Shown here one piece after another: positions 26,621-36,067 of a stretch of DNA of 64,000 nt. The stretch's first letter is position 1, and every line of letters begins with the position of its first letter. Made by a program: the position numbers and the translations under genes. The notes beneath the pieces are model-generated. The model was not told the origin of the DNA and did no database searches. It saw nothing but the letters and a program-made list of their open reading frames with translations. The stretch spans positions 1 to 64,000 of the forward strand of contig JAHENB010000016.1 in assembly GCA_024643345.1 (NCBI GenBank), written 5' to 3'. This DNA comes from Maribacter sp. (GTDB lineage: Bacteria; Bacteroidota; Bacteroidia; Flavobacteriales; Flavobacteriaceae).

Positions 26621-27556
26621 ATGAAGCATATGCCCAATATCATTCATGCACTGTTCGTTATGCTTGTTTATACTGGTGCAATAGCTCAAACCATGGCTGA
26701 ACGACTGGGCTACCCGGCCGATGCAAAATTATTGATCATTCATGCAGATGATTTGGGATTGTCACATTCCCAAAATAAGGCAAGCATAAAAGCACTTGAA
26801 AATAGTCCTGTGAATTCGGCCAGTATCATGGTTCCTTGTCCTTGGTTTCCCGAAATCGCAGCGTATGCCCGAGAAAATCCCACATACGATCTAGGACTCC
26901 ACCTAACCCTCACAAGTGAATGGAAGTATTTTAAATGGGGGCCCGTAAGTTCTAAAGATTCGGTGCTGAGTTTGGTCGATCAAAACGGATATTTTTACCC
27001 ATCGGTGCCAGATGTGATCATGAAAGCGAAGCCCAATGAGGCCGAACTGGAAATGCGCAATCAAATCAAAATGGCTTATTCACAAGGTATTGACGTAACG
27101 CATCTTGATGCCCACATGGGCGCCGCGGTTGGTAAACTTGATTTAGTGGTAGCTTACCTTAAATTGGGGAGGGAATTTGGACTTCCGGTATTGATGGATG
27201 GTAGAATTTATGCTATGGACGATCCGGTTTTGAAAACCTTGCTCGACGAAAACACGGTCGTATTGGATGCCATTTATACTATAGAACCTGCCGCGTACAA
27301 GTCGGGTTCAAGGAAATATTATACTGATTTGTTTCAAGGTTTGAAGCCCGGGCTAAACGCCCTGTTGATCCATTTGGCATATGACGATGCGGAAATGCAG
27401 GGCGTTACGGTTGATCATCCTGAATGGGGAGCGGCCTGGAGACAAGCTGATTTCGACTTTTTTACAAGCGATGCCTGTAAACAAATATTGGAATCAAACC
27501 ATATTATCACGGTGACCTGGCGCGAACTCCGGGATAAGGTGGTGCGCTCAAATTAA
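26621..27556 (+). CDS. YdjC/ChbG-like carbohydrate deacetylase, secreted
   Basis: A 311-residue protein with a signal peptide (IIHALFVMLVYTGAIAQ). The YdjC fold is shown by the metal-site IIHADDLGLSHSQN, the second His region LGLHLTLTSEW and VTHLDAHMG. Family members remove acetyl groups from chito-oligosaccharides; here export suggests action on extracellular or periplasmic glycans. ATG 26621 preserves the signal peptide; a longer frame from 26573 does not. A DUF1080 gene follows in the same direction. Confidence 0.85.
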   Translation: MKHMPNIIHALFVMLVYTGAIAQTMAERLGYPADAKLLIIHADDLGLSHSQNKASIKALENSPVNSASIMVPCPWFPEIAAYARENPTYDLGLHLTLTSEWKYFKWGPVSSKDSVLSLVDQNGYFYPSVPDVIMKAKPNEAELEMRNQIKMAYSQGIDVTHLDAHMGAAVGKLDLVVAYLKLGREFGLPVLMDGRIYAMDDPVLKTLLDENTVVLDAIYTIEPAAYKSGSRKYYTDLFQGLKPGLNALLIHLAYDDAEMQGVTVDHPEWGAAWRQADFDFFTSDACKQILESNHIITVTWRELRDKVVRSN

Positions 27557-27602
27557 GGGCTGCCCAATTGAATCTTTTGATTTGTGCTAAAAACGTAATA
27601 AA

Positions 27603-28223
27603 ATGAAAAATTTGGCGATTTTCTGCTTACTGCTGGCCTTTAAAATGGGTGCCCAGGATTGGACCCCCCTCTATAACGGGAATGATATTCAGGGTTGGGA
27701 ACGGTTCGGGGATTTAGATTACACCATCGAGGAGGGTATTTTGAACATAAAGGACAGCCCGGGATTCTTATGGTGCAAGGTCAGGGAATTGGGCAATGTG
27801 ACCTTGCGAATTGTATATTCCGGCGCCAAAAAAAACATACCAGGGGTTTTTCTCCGTATACCTGAGGTACCTTCAGAAGCATGGATGGCATCTAGCAAAG
27901 ATTACGAGATAATGGTTGATGATAAATTGCTCAAAAAGAATTCCAAAAACAACCAAAACACATCCAAAGGTAAAAACAAAGAAAACGATTCTGAGGATTG
28001 GGATGTCCTGGAAATCACATTAAATGGCTATCGGACCATGATAAAGATCAATGATGTTCTTGTGGCAGATTATTCCGATGGTAATGCAGTACGCTCAAAA
28101 GATGCATTAAGCGGAAAAGGCAAGGGGAGTATGCCCGAATATGGCTATTTGGCGATACAAAACCTTGGAAAAGATAATGAAATAGCCATTAAGGAAATAA
28201 GTTATCTCGACCTGGCACGTTAA
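27603..28223 (+). CDS. Secreted DUF1080 (3-keto-disaccharide hydrolase-like) protein
   Basis: A 206-residue protein with signal peptide (FCLLLAFKMGAQ). The concanavalin-like DUF1080 fold begins WTPLYNGNDIQGWERFG and shows FLWCKVRELGNVTLRIVY, PGVFLRIPE and the closing YLAIQNLG. Family members bind or hydrolyse 3-keto-glycosides. A basic insertion (KKNSKNNQNTSKGKNKEND) lies mid-domain. It starts 46 nt after the YdjC-like gene, so the two probably act on related glycans. Confidence 0.8.
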   Translation: MKNLAIFCLLLAFKMGAQDWTPLYNGNDIQGWERFGDLDYTIEEGILNIKDSPGFLWCKVRELGNVTLRIVYSGAKKNIPGVFLRIPEVPSEAWMASSKDYEIMVDDKLLKKNSKNNQNTSKGKNKENDSEDWDVLEITLNGYRTMIKINDVLVADYSDGNAVRSKDALSGKGKGSMPEYGYLAIQNLGKDNEIAIKEISYLDLAR

Positions 28224-28415
28224 ACCGTAGGTAATAGAATTTTTAAATGGATTCATATGTGGCCCAATATGCATTGGGCTTCATTTCTTTAAACTAGCCT
28301 ATATAGCATAATTTAAATGTTCGGCAACAACCCAACTGAAAGTCAAAAAATGGCAACAAAAAGAGTGATGGAGTGGTTAATCACAAATGGCACACAATCA
28401 TTAAGGTTCTCCAAA

Positions 28416-30587
28416 ATGGGCTTTTGGGCAGCATTTTTATTCCTTTTGGTATGTTTGCCCCTACATGCTCAAAAGAAGAACGAAGCATTTCGATTACACA
28501 TCAAAAAAACCAATGTCCCGATAAAGATTGATGGCGTTGGTGATGACAGTGCATGGGAGGCGACAGAGGTGGCCAAGGATTTTTATATGGTATTGCCCAT
28601 GGATACGGACAAGGCCAATGAAAAAACCGAGATTCGCATGACCTATGATGATAAGAACCTCTACCTCTTGGCCACTTTTTACCATAGCAAAAAAGGCCCC
28701 TATTTTGTAGAGTCGCTACGTCGGGATTTTTCATTCGGAAAAAACGATAATTTTTTAATGTTCATAGACCCATTCAATAACCAGACCAGCGGTTTTTCGT
28801 TCGGCTCAAATGCCTTTGGTGCCCAATGGGACGGCACCATGTTCAATGGGGGCAATGTGGACCTTAATTGGGACAGTAAATGGATTTCGGAAGTGACCCG
28901 CGATGATGAAAAATGGGTCTTTGAGATGGCCCTTCCCTTTAAATCGATACGCTACGAGAGCGGGGTGACCGAATGGGGCATCAACTTTAGTCGACTAGAT
29001 CTGAAATCCACCGAAAAATCGAGTTGGACCCCGATACCCAGACAATTTCCTACGGCTTCCTTAGCCTATACCGGCACTTTGGTCTGGGATGCCCCTCCGC
29101 CTGCCCCAGGCGTTAATTTTTCGGTGATTCCCTATGTTTTAGGGTCTGTATCACGGGATCTTGAAAACAATGCCGATACCGATTACGAAACGAAAATAGG
29201 GGGGGATGTGAAATTCAGTCTTACCTCTTCCCTCAATTTAGACCTTACCGTAAACCCCGATTTTTCGCAGGTGGAGGTCGATCGGCAGGTAACGAACCTC
29301 GATAGGTTTGAACTTTTTTTTCCGGAAAGGAGACAGTTTTTCCTTGAAAACGCAGACTTGTTCGCCAATTTCGGTTATGCCACGATTAGGCCATTCTTTT
29401 CCCGTCGTATTGGGCTTGGGGTCCCCATTCAGGGAGGTGCGAGGGTCAGTGGAAATCTGAACAAAAAATGGCGAATGGGACTTATGGACATGCAAACTTC
29501 AAGTATCGACGATACGGGCCTGCCAGGTCAGAATTTTGGGGTGCTCTCATTACAACGAAAGGTCTTTAGCCGCTCCAATATCAATCTGATGTTCGTAAAC
29601 AAGGAATCGACCAACTACCCAACCGAAAACGATTCGCTGCGCTCGCTCTATCCTAGGTTCAACAGGAATGTTGGTATGGAATACAATCTGGCATCTCCCA
29701 ACAACCTATGGACTGGCAAGGCCTTTTTTTTAAAATCGTTCGCGCCCAGTCAAATTGGCAATGGCGTTACCCAAGGGGCGCATCTTGAATATTTCAGTCG
29801 CAGATGGAACTGGCGCGTGCAGGAAGAGTGGGTAGGCGAAGACTATACCGCTGAAGTGGGTTATGTGCCACGAAGAGGCTATGTGAGCCTTTCGGGCTAT
29901 TTCGGCCATTTGATGTTTCCAAAAAGAGGTAAAATTTTAAGTCACGGGCCCAAATTAAGATCCACATATTTTTTCAACGAAAGTTTCATTACCACGGATT
30001 ACCTCAACCTCCTCGAATATGGATTCGATTTTATTGACCGTAGCAATCTGAAACTTTTTGTAGGGGACGAATTTGTCCGTTTGCTTTCCGATTTCGACCC
30101 GACCCGTCTGGGAATCGCCGATTTACCGGCCGGCACTGAGAACCGATGGCAGGCTTTTGGTTGGGAATACACCTCAAAACCGCAGAGTTTGTATACCTAT
30201 ACTTTTAACGGGCGAATTGGGGGATATTATGAAAACGGCACCCGTACCAGCCTTACCACCGAGATTGGGTATCGCTTCCAACCTTATGTAAGTCTTATCG
30301 CCAATCTTAACTACAATCATATCGCGATGCCGTCGCCATGGAATACCAATCAATTTTGGTTGATAGGGGCAGGGGCCGATATTACCTTTACCAATAAAAT
30401 ATTCTTTGCCAACCTTTTTCAATATAACGAACAGACCAAAAACCTCAACGTAAATTCCCGCTTTCAATGGCGCTACAGTCCTGCTTCAGATTTGTTTCTG
30501 GTCTATACGAACAACTATTTCATCGCCCCCTTGGAAGGAAGAAATTGGGGACTTACCTTAAAACTGACCTATTGGTTTAACAAATAG
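28416..30587 (+). CDS. DUF5916 outer-membrane protein with CBM9-like domain
   Basis: A 723-residue protein from ATG 28416 (starts at 28317 and 28350 are in frame but add residues before the signal peptide MGFWAAFLFLLVCLPLHAQ). The N-terminal ~200 residues form a CBM9-like beta-sandwich (IKIDGVGDDSAWEATEV, NLYLLATFY, AQWDGTMFNG). The rest is the DUF5916 barrel (VNPDFSQVEVDRQVTNLDRF, FFPERRQFFLENADLF) ending LTYWFNK. Such proteins are outer-membrane, often linked to protease or carbohydrate functions, with no proven role. Confidence 0.88.
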   Translation: MGFWAAFLFLLVCLPLHAQKKNEAFRLHIKKTNVPIKIDGVGDDSAWEATEVAKDFYMVLPMDTDKANEKTEIRMTYDDKNLYLLATFYHSKKGPYFVESLRRDFSFGKNDNFLMFIDPFNNQTSGFSFGSNAFGAQWDGTMFNGGNVDLNWDSKWISEVTRDDEKWVFEMALPFKSIRYESGVTEWGINFSRLDLKSTEKSSWTPIPRQFPTASLAYTGTLVWDAPPPAPGVNFSVIPYVLGSVSRDLENNADTDYETKIGGDVKFSLTSSLNLDLTVNPDFSQVEVDRQVTNLDRFELFFPERRQFFLENADLFANFGYATIRPFFSRRIGLGVPIQGGARVSGNLNKKWRMGLMDMQTSSIDDTGLPGQNFGVLSLQRKVFSRSNINLMFVNKESTNYPTENDSLRSLYPRFNRNVGMEYNLASPNNLWTGKAFFLKSFAPSQIGNGVTQGAHLEYFSRRWNWRVQEEWVGEDYTAEVGYVPRRGYVSLSGYFGHLMFPKRGKILSHGPKLRSTYFFNESFITTDYLNLLEYGFDFIDRSNLKLFVGDEFVRLLSDFDPTRLGIADLPAGTENRWQAFGWEYTSKPQSLYTYTFNGRIGGYYENGTRTSLTTEIGYRFQPYVSLIANLNYNHIAMPSPWNTNQFWLIGAGADITFTNKIFFANLFQYNEQTKNLNVNSRFQWRYSPASDLFLVYTNNYFIAPLEGRNWGLTLKLTYWFNK

Positions 30588-30659
30588 ATCATCCAAAAAA
30601 CATTAAAGCCACCATGGCAAATAGTTTAAAGCGATACTCTATTTAATTTATTGAAATTC

Positions 30660-31370
30660 ATGAAAATATTCGAATGTGCAGATTACGACGAAATGAGCCA
30701 AATGGCCACCGAACCAATTTTATCGGTACTTAACGAAACACCACAATCCTGGTTGGTCCTGGCTACGGGAAATTCCCCCAAAGGGATATATAAGAAATTG
30801 GTTAAAGCTTATCATCGCAATTCGAATCTTTTTAAATCTTTGGGTATAGTGAAACTCGATGAGTGGTGGGGTTTACCTCCTAACAATACCCATTCCTGTG
30901 AGTACTATTTACAAGAGCATATAATTAGACCATTGGAAATAGAGCATGATCGCTATATTCGTTTCGACACAGAAGCCCTGGATCCCGAGGCGGAATGTAG
31001 AAAGATTCAAAATGAACTTACCAAAATAGGGCAGATGGAGCTCTGTATTTTGGGGGTTGGCGTCAATGGGCATCTTGGTTTCAATGAACCGTCTTCTGCA
31101 TTACAAGCGCATTGTCATGTTGCGGATCTAAGCAGGTCGTCCCAAGAACATTCCATGGTAAAAGATTTGAACTATTCACCATCATCCGGATTAACCTTGG
31201 GAATGGCGGATATTTTGCAGTGCAAAAAAATAATTCTTTTGTTTACTGGCAAAGGGAAAAATGCAAGCTTAGAATCGTTATTGTCGGGTAAAATAAATAC
31301 CCAGTGCCCTGTATCCCTTTTGAATTTACACCCAAATGTTGGCTGCTACATAGACAAAAGTTCATTTTAA
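30660..31370 (+). CDS. Glucosamine/galactosamine-6-phosphate isomerase-like protein (NagB family)
   Basis: A 236-residue NagB/RpiA-fold protein: WLVLATGNSPKGIYKKL (phosphate loop), IVKLDEWWGLPPNNTHSCEYYL (active-site DEW and the N-x-S-x-x-x-Y), ILGVGVNGHLGFNEPSS, and GLTLGMADILQCKKIILLFTGKGK. The DEWWGL and length favour the galactosamine-6-phosphate isomerase branch over canonical NagB. It should isomerise and deaminate an amino-sugar phosphate. ATG 30660 chosen over the TTG three codons upstream. Monocistronic. Confidence 0.82.
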   Translation: MKIFECADYDEMSQMATEPILSVLNETPQSWLVLATGNSPKGIYKKLVKAYHRNSNLFKSLGIVKLDEWWGLPPNNTHSCEYYLQEHIIRPLEIEHDRYIRFDTEALDPEAECRKIQNELTKIGQMELCILGVGVNGHLGFNEPSSALQAHCHVADLSRSSQEHSMVKDLNYSPSSGLTLGMADILQCKKIILLFTGKGKNASLESLLSGKINTQCPVSLLNLHPNVGCYIDKSSF

Positions 31371-31489
31371 AAATGCTTCGCGCTAGCGTTGTATAAACCG
31401 GAATTACGTTCTAAATCAGCTACTGTAACAGACAATGCCGATTAGCCAATTTCAGGATAATAAAACGTTCCGTTTTAAAGTAATGTTCC

Positions 31490-31960
31490 TTATGGGATTT
31501 TTCCTTCCAAAATGGCCGCTTTTGTTTTTCCGAATCGAATAAATCGGTAAAAATATTGGAAGTTGCCATTATACCAGATAGCGAAGATAAATGCGGCGTA
31601 AAGGACCCAATCCGCAAGCACAAAAGTGTTGTAGTAGGTTTTTAAAACAAGTAAGGAAAGGGCAAGTGCCGAAATGACAAGGGCAATGATTGTTCTTTTA
31701 TCTTTCCTATTCAAGAGGATCATTAAAATAATGACCAATCCCATTACGGGTTTGGCGTGCATCAAAAACGGCGCCAATTCAGTTTTATCGATATCGAAGA
31801 ACATGACCATTGCACTCATATATGCGGTCATGCACAGGGGGCACTTCGGGAGCAATATCAGTAATATTGTGGAAAGAAACGACATGGAACCGTTGGTCCC
31901 ATTTGCTTTTTTGGACATAGGGAACTTGGACTTGCAACAGGTCGATTTAACAGGTTCCAT
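31490..31960 (-). CDS. Four-helix membrane protein with CPLC motif in Mo-cofactor operon
   Basis: A 156-residue membrane protein. A cytosolic N-terminus with a CC pair (KSTCCKSKF) is followed by about four transmembrane helices, the first containing P-K-C-P-L-C-M, a CPxC motif typical of soft-metal transporters such as MerC-like proteins. It begins 9 nt after moeA, so it is the third gene of a moaA-moeA operon beside the CO dehydrogenase locus. A copper- or other metal-handling role is possible, since the form-I CO dehydrogenase site contains Cu and Mo; this is inference only. Confidence 0.65.
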   Translation of the reverse strand: MEPVKSTCCKSKFPMSKKANGTNGSMSFLSTILLILLPKCPLCMTAYMSAMVMFFDIDKTELAPFLMHAKPVMGLVIILMILLNRKDKRTIIALVISALALSLLVLKTYYNTFVLADWVLYAAFIFAIWYNGNFQYFYRFIRFGKTKAAILEGKIP

Positions 31961-31969
31961 CGCGATTTG

Positions 31970-33184
31970 CTAGAATATTGATCTATAAGGTACAAAAGGA
32001 TATACTTCGCCCTTCAAAAATTTGCTTTTATTTTGTGGCAGTACCAAAAATCCATCGGTCTTAACCAAATTGGCAAAATCTCCGGATCCATTTCCCTTAA
32101 CCGGATCGGCGACCAAGCTGCCATCGCCCTTACTTTGCAGGGTGGCTTCAAGAAAATAAATAAGGTCCGGATCGAATTGAACGTCCTCATTCAAAGTAAC
32201 AAATAACTTGGGTTGTTCGATTCCCAATGATTTGTCCAGCCAAAATCGCAAATAGATGTAAACACAAACAAAAGACGAAACAGGATTTCCGGGAAGTGCA
32301 AAAATCTTTTTTCCCGCCTCATTGGTGCCGAACCAAAATGGTTTTCCCGGTCGCTGCTGTATTTTGTGAAAGTGCTTTTGAATTTGAAGGGATTCCAGGA
32401 CATCTGGCAGGTAATCGAATTTTCCTTTGGAAACCCCTCCAGTGAAAATGAGAAGGTCATAATCCTCTAAAAAATTAGCAATCATGACTTCCATCACCCC
32501 TTTCTCATCGGGCAGATGCTGCAGTTCGGCAATGATCCCCCATTCTTTTAAGGTGGCCTGAATCCCATAAACGTTAGATCTGCGGATTTGGTGGAGTTTT
32601 GGGGTTTCATAAACAGGTACCAACTCGTCTCCAGTAGAGACAATAACGGTTTTGGGCATTTTGCGCACCTTGATGCTATCCTTCCCAACCGCCGCTGCAA
32701 TATTGATTTCGGCACTCGAAAGTCGAATGCCCTTGGCCACGATAATTTTCTGATCGGGAATGTCGATACCCTGGAAATGTAGATTCTGTTTATGCTGAAG
32801 AACGTCCAACAGAACGGTAGCTTTTTCATCGGTAATTTTTAAATCCTCATACCGGATGACCGTATCGACTCCTTTGGGCATAATGGCACCCGTCATCACT
32901 TCGATACAGTTGTTTTTATTTTGGAGCGATCTTTGCGGTGAGCCGGCTGGAGCAGTTGATTCTATTCTGTATTCCCGTTGTCCGCCTTTAAAACTGTCAA
33001 AAGCTATGGCAATGCCATCCATGGTCACCCGGTCGAAAGGTGGGAAATCGCGATCCGCCACCAAATCTTCCGAAAGATAGGCACCGATACTGTCCTCTAA
33101 TTTTCTGGTTTCAATAGGGAATTCGCTTTTATGGGCTTCTAAAATCGATAAGGCCTTTTCGTAGGGAATAAACTCATTTTCCAT
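31970..33184 (-). CDS. moeA: Molybdopterin molybdenumtransferase
   Basis: A 404-residue MoeA, which inserts molybdate into adenylated molybdopterin. Visible: the N-terminal start IPYEKALSIL, DFPPFDRVTMDGIA, IEVMTGAIMPKGVDTVIRYED, IVSTGDEL, the domain III motif IFTGGVSKGKFDYLPDVL, and ALPGNPVSSFV. ATG 33184 (MENEFIPYEKAL) is preferred; a GTG at 33205 would overlap moaA by 11 nt. It lies directly after moaA and before the CPLC membrane protein, 1.2 kb from the xdhC/cox genes. Confidence 0.95.
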   Translation of the reverse strand: MENEFIPYEKALSILEAHKSEFPIETRKLEDSIGAYLSEDLVADRDFPPFDRVTMDGIAIAFDSFKGGQREYRIESTAPAGSPQRSLQNKNNCIEVMTGAIMPKGVDTVIRYEDLKITDEKATVLLDVLQHKQNLHFQGIDIPDQKIIVAKGIRLSSAEINIAAAVGKDSIKVRKMPKTVIVSTGDELVPVYETPKLHQIRRSNVYGIQATLKEWGIIAELQHLPDEKGVMEVMIANFLEDYDLLIFTGGVSKGKFDYLPDVLESLQIQKHFHKIQQRPGKPFWFGTNEAGKKIFALPGNPVSSFVCVYIYLRFWLDKSLGIEQPKLFVTLNEDVQFDPDLIYFLEATLQSKGDGSLVADPVKGNGSGDFANLVKTDGFLVLPQNKSKFLKGEVYPFVPYRSIF

Positions 33185-33194
33185 TTTCACCTTA

Positions 33195-34178
33195 TTATCC
33201 ACCAATGCTGCTCATGCTCTCCAAGGATTTTTCACTTTTCTTTCGGGATTTTTCCGCTTCAAAGCCATCTTTAGGCTTCAGCCTAACGATTTCCCTAAAT
33301 TTGTCGGCCAATTCTTCGTCGGTTATTCCGGAACGCATAAAGTCTCTAATATTGAAGATACCATCATCGTACAAACAGCTTTTTATATCGCCTTTTGAAG
33401 TAATTCGCAAGCGGTTACAGGTATTGCAGAAGGTGCGCGAAAAAGCAGGGATTACCCCAATATTCCCTTTGTGGCCTTTCACCTGGTACAAAGTGGCCGT
33501 TTCACCGTGTTTGCTAGGCAGTTTTTCAAGGGTAGGATAGTGTTTTTTTAGGTCGGCAAAAATATCACGGGCGCTGTACATTTGGATATTTTCCTTATAG
33601 CCCCCATTAAAAGGCATTTCTTCAATAAAACGGACATCTACCGCGTTTGTTTTGGCGAGTTCGGCCAAGGGTACGATATCTTGGGTATTGACCCCGTACA
33701 TGATTACCGCGTTGAGCTTCACCTTGAAGCCCTGTTCGACCAGCGAATGGAACGTATCGAATACTTTTTTGAAGTCGTTGCGCCGTGTGATTTTGTGGAA
33801 CCGCTCCGGATCAAGGGAATCGATACTCAGATTGATCTTTGTAATACCCAATTCCATTAATCGTGGAATATGCTTTTGAAGCAAAGTACCGTTAGAGGTG
33901 ATATGAATGGACTCATAGGTTGGAAGAGCCGCCGTATTTTCCAAAAGCTTGATAAAGTCTTTTCGTAAAAAAGGCTCCCCTCCCGTAAAACGGACTTTTT
34001 TAAATCCCAAGCCACCCAGGACCTTCAGCAGTCGGGTGATTTCCTCATAGCATAAAAGATGTGACTTGGGTTCATATGGAATTCCCTCTGCAGGCATGCA
34101 ATAAAAACACCTAAGGTTACAACGGTCGGTCACGGCTATGCGCACATAATCGATATTTCTGTCAAACGAATCTTTCAT
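33195..34178 (-). CDS. moaA: GTP 3',8-cyclase
   Basis: A 327-residue radical-SAM enzyme for the first step of molybdopterin synthesis. The N-terminal cluster is C20-x3-C24-x2-C27 (DRCNLRCFYC), the SAM-binding FTGGEPFLR follows, and the C-terminal GTP-binding [4Fe-4S] site is CNTCNRLRITSKGDIKSC. The conserved C-terminal Gly-Gly is present (SSIGG). First gene of the minus-strand operon and divergent from xdhC across a 236-nt region. Confidence 0.96.
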   Translation of the reverse strand: MKDSFDRNIDYVRIAVTDRCNLRCFYCMPAEGIPYEPKSHLLCYEEITRLLKVLGGLGFKKVRFTGGEPFLRKDFIKLLENTAALPTYESIHITSNGTLLQKHIPRLMELGITKINLSIDSLDPERFHKITRRNDFKKVFDTFHSLVEQGFKVKLNAVIMYGVNTQDIVPLAELAKTNAVDVRFIEEMPFNGGYKENIQMYSARDIFADLKKHYPTLEKLPSKHGETATLYQVKGHKGNIGVIPAFSRTFCNTCNRLRITSKGDIKSCLYDDGIFNIRDFMRSGITDEELADKFREIVRLKPKDGFEAEKSRKKSEKSLESMSSIGG

Positions 34179-34310
34179 AACTGGGTGTAAAATATCCCAT
34201 AATTTTAGAATTTGAATATAGCTATTTTTAAATATATTAGGGGAATTGTTGTGAAAGAAATAACATTGCCAATAGAAATGGACTTGACTTAAGTCGCATC
34301 ACCGTAAGTT

Positions 34311-34334
34311 GGATAAGGCTTTAATTTCTTATCC
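34311..34334. promoter_or_regulatory. Inverted repeat in moaA/xdhC divergent region
   Basis: GGATAAG (34311-34317) and CTTATCC (34328-34334), perfect 7-bp arms, 10-nt spacer, midway between divergent moaA and xdhC. Candidate operator co-controlling both directions. Confidence 0.4.
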
Positions 34335-34414
34335 TTATTAGTTACTTTTAGGGTTTTAAGCCCTGATCAGTAAGCATTCACCAGAAACCCAAAAAATAGA
34401 GGAACTCCAATAAA

Positions 34415-35521
34415 ATGAAAGAAATAAAATCGATAATTCAGCTCTACAACACCTACAAAAGTTCTGATGAGAAATGTGCCATTGCTCAAGTGGTCCGGGT
34501 CGAGGAGTCTTCCTATAGAAGGGAAGGCGCACGTATGCTCGTCTTTGAATCAGGGGTTTTTGAAGGCGGGATCAGTGGCGGGTGTTTAGAGGGAGATGCC
34601 CTGCAACGATCTCAAATTGCCATTTTGAAACAACAGCCCTCCATTGTTACCTACGATACTTCAAAAGAAAAGGAAATCGGGGTAGGTCTGGGATGCAATG
34701 GAATCATAGATGTTCTGATTTCACCAATATCTGAAGCTTCCCCAGTGATGTCTATGTTGCAAAAATGTGTTTCGCAAAGGGGAGAACACATCATTGCCAC
34801 GGTAACTGCCCTAAGTGGTACAATGGATTCCGTTTCCTTAGGGGAGAGCTTTTATTACGATGCCGAAACCTCAACCTTCGGAAACTGCACCGATCAGCGA
34901 TTAAGAGAGTTCATTCAGGATAAGATTTCCGAAGTAAATGAAGCCAAAAAATCGAAGACCTTTCATTTTAAATCAAAAGGAGCGACGGCAAGTATATTTA
35001 TTGAATTGATTCCCCCTCAATTTCATTTGGCAGTCTACGGTGATAATTATGATGTATATCCTATACTGGAGATGGCGAAGGTCATGGACTGGGAGGTTGC
35101 CTTGGTGGGCAATATCCAAAAACTGAAAAAGGAAAAACTGCAAACTGTCGGCCATCTGTATCCCAAGGACTTAAAGGAACGCCCGAAAATTGACAATCGC
35201 ACCGCCATCATCCTTATGGCCCACGATTACAAAACCGATGCGGCAAATCTATTGGAATTGATCAAGAGTCCAGCTCCCTATATTGGCTCCTTAGGACCCA
35301 GGAAGCGTTTTGATAAAATGATAGGGGAATTAAAATCAACGGGTTTCGAATTTTCCACGGAGGAACAAGCCCGTATTTTTGCACCCTGCGGACTTGAGAT
35401 CGGCGCCAACACCCCCGAGGAAATCGCGATCAGTATTTTTGGGGAAATACTCTCCGCTTTTTCAGGAAGTTCTGGCAGGATGTTAAGGGACAAGAGCGGT
35501 CCCATACATGAGAGGAGTTGA
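34415..35521 (+). CDS. xdhC: XdhC/CoxI-family molybdenum enzyme maturation protein
   Basis: A 368-residue XdhC-type chaperone. The N-terminal XdhC domain contains VVRVEESSYRREGARMLVFE and GGISGGCLEG; the C-terminal Rossmann-like XdhC_C region contains LAVYGDNYDVYPI, TAIILMAHDYKTDAANL and the signature YIGSLGPRKRFDKM...PCGLEIGANTPEEIAISI. These proteins bind and sulfurate Mo cofactor and load it into xanthine/CO dehydrogenase-type enzymes. With coxF it is the second XdhC-like protein here, as in known cox clusters that carry coxF and coxI. Confidence 0.9.
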   Translation: MKEIKSIIQLYNTYKSSDEKCAIAQVVRVEESSYRREGARMLVFESGVFEGGISGGCLEGDALQRSQIAILKQQPSIVTYDTSKEKEIGVGLGCNGIIDVLISPISEASPVMSMLQKCVSQRGEHIIATVTALSGTMDSVSLGESFYYDAETSTFGNCTDQRLREFIQDKISEVNEAKKSKTFHFKSKGATASIFIELIPPQFHLAVYGDNYDVYPILEMAKVMDWEVALVGNIQKLKKEKLQTVGHLYPKDLKERPKIDNRTAIILMAHDYKTDAANLLELIKSPAPYIGSLGPRKRFDKMIGELKSTGFEFSTEEQARIFAPCGLEIGANTPEEIAISIFGEILSAFSGSSGRMLRDKSGPIHERS

Positions 35522-35642
35522 AATTTTTAACCCAAAAGGGCAGTATAGCAGCAATTTTTACAAGTGAGATCAATAATGGAAAAGTCTTTGCCCAGCCCTT
35601 TTTTCGGAATTTTATATTTAGCATTATGTGGATTACCAATAT

Positions 35643-35993
35643 TCAATTAAACCAGACAGCGTAACGTTTTCTCCTCAACTCCAAAGCAAGTATTTCTTCC
35701 ATTTTAAGGGCTTCCGCCCTAAGCCCAATGGGATCGATATGGTTATAGAGGCTCGGCCGGAGATACAAGCCATATTTTTGTACAATGTTCGACGAAAGCT
35801 TATGTCCTTTCTTATTGACATAACCAGTCTTGTGTTGTTTAAATCTTTCTTTTGGCGACTTGCTGGTCATGCCTACATATAGACATTCCAACACCCCGTT
35901 GAACTGAGGATTTGCTGCCCGGAACCTAGCGTTTTCACTAAATACCCTTTTGGACAATTCTATGACATAAATGTGGTATTGTACTTTAGGCAT
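35643..35993 (-). CDS. GIY-YIG-domain protein
   Basis: A 116-residue protein (ATG 35993; an upstream ATG at 36014 adds 7 residues). GIY-YIG nuclease features are seen: the first strand YHIYVIEL, the second CLYVGMTSKSPKERFKQHKTG with the catalytic Arg region, and a C-terminal EEILALELRRK containing a candidate metal Glu. A ~20-residue insertion separates the two strand motifs. It lies between the convergent xdhC and the co-directional cysteine desulfurase gene. Role unknown; may be a repair-type or stand-alone endonuclease. Confidence 0.7.
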   Translation of the reverse strand: MPKVQYHIYVIELSKRVFSENARFRAANPQFNGVLECLYVGMTSKSPKERFKQHKTGYVNKKGHKLSSNIVQKYGLYLRPSLYNHIDPIGLRAEALKMEEILALELRRKRYAVWFN

Positions 35994-36067
35994 AGGTTTC
36001 AAAAAACATCTCAAATGGCATCAATATTATGCGAAATTGTCCGTATAGATTCCAAAATGGAATACGA

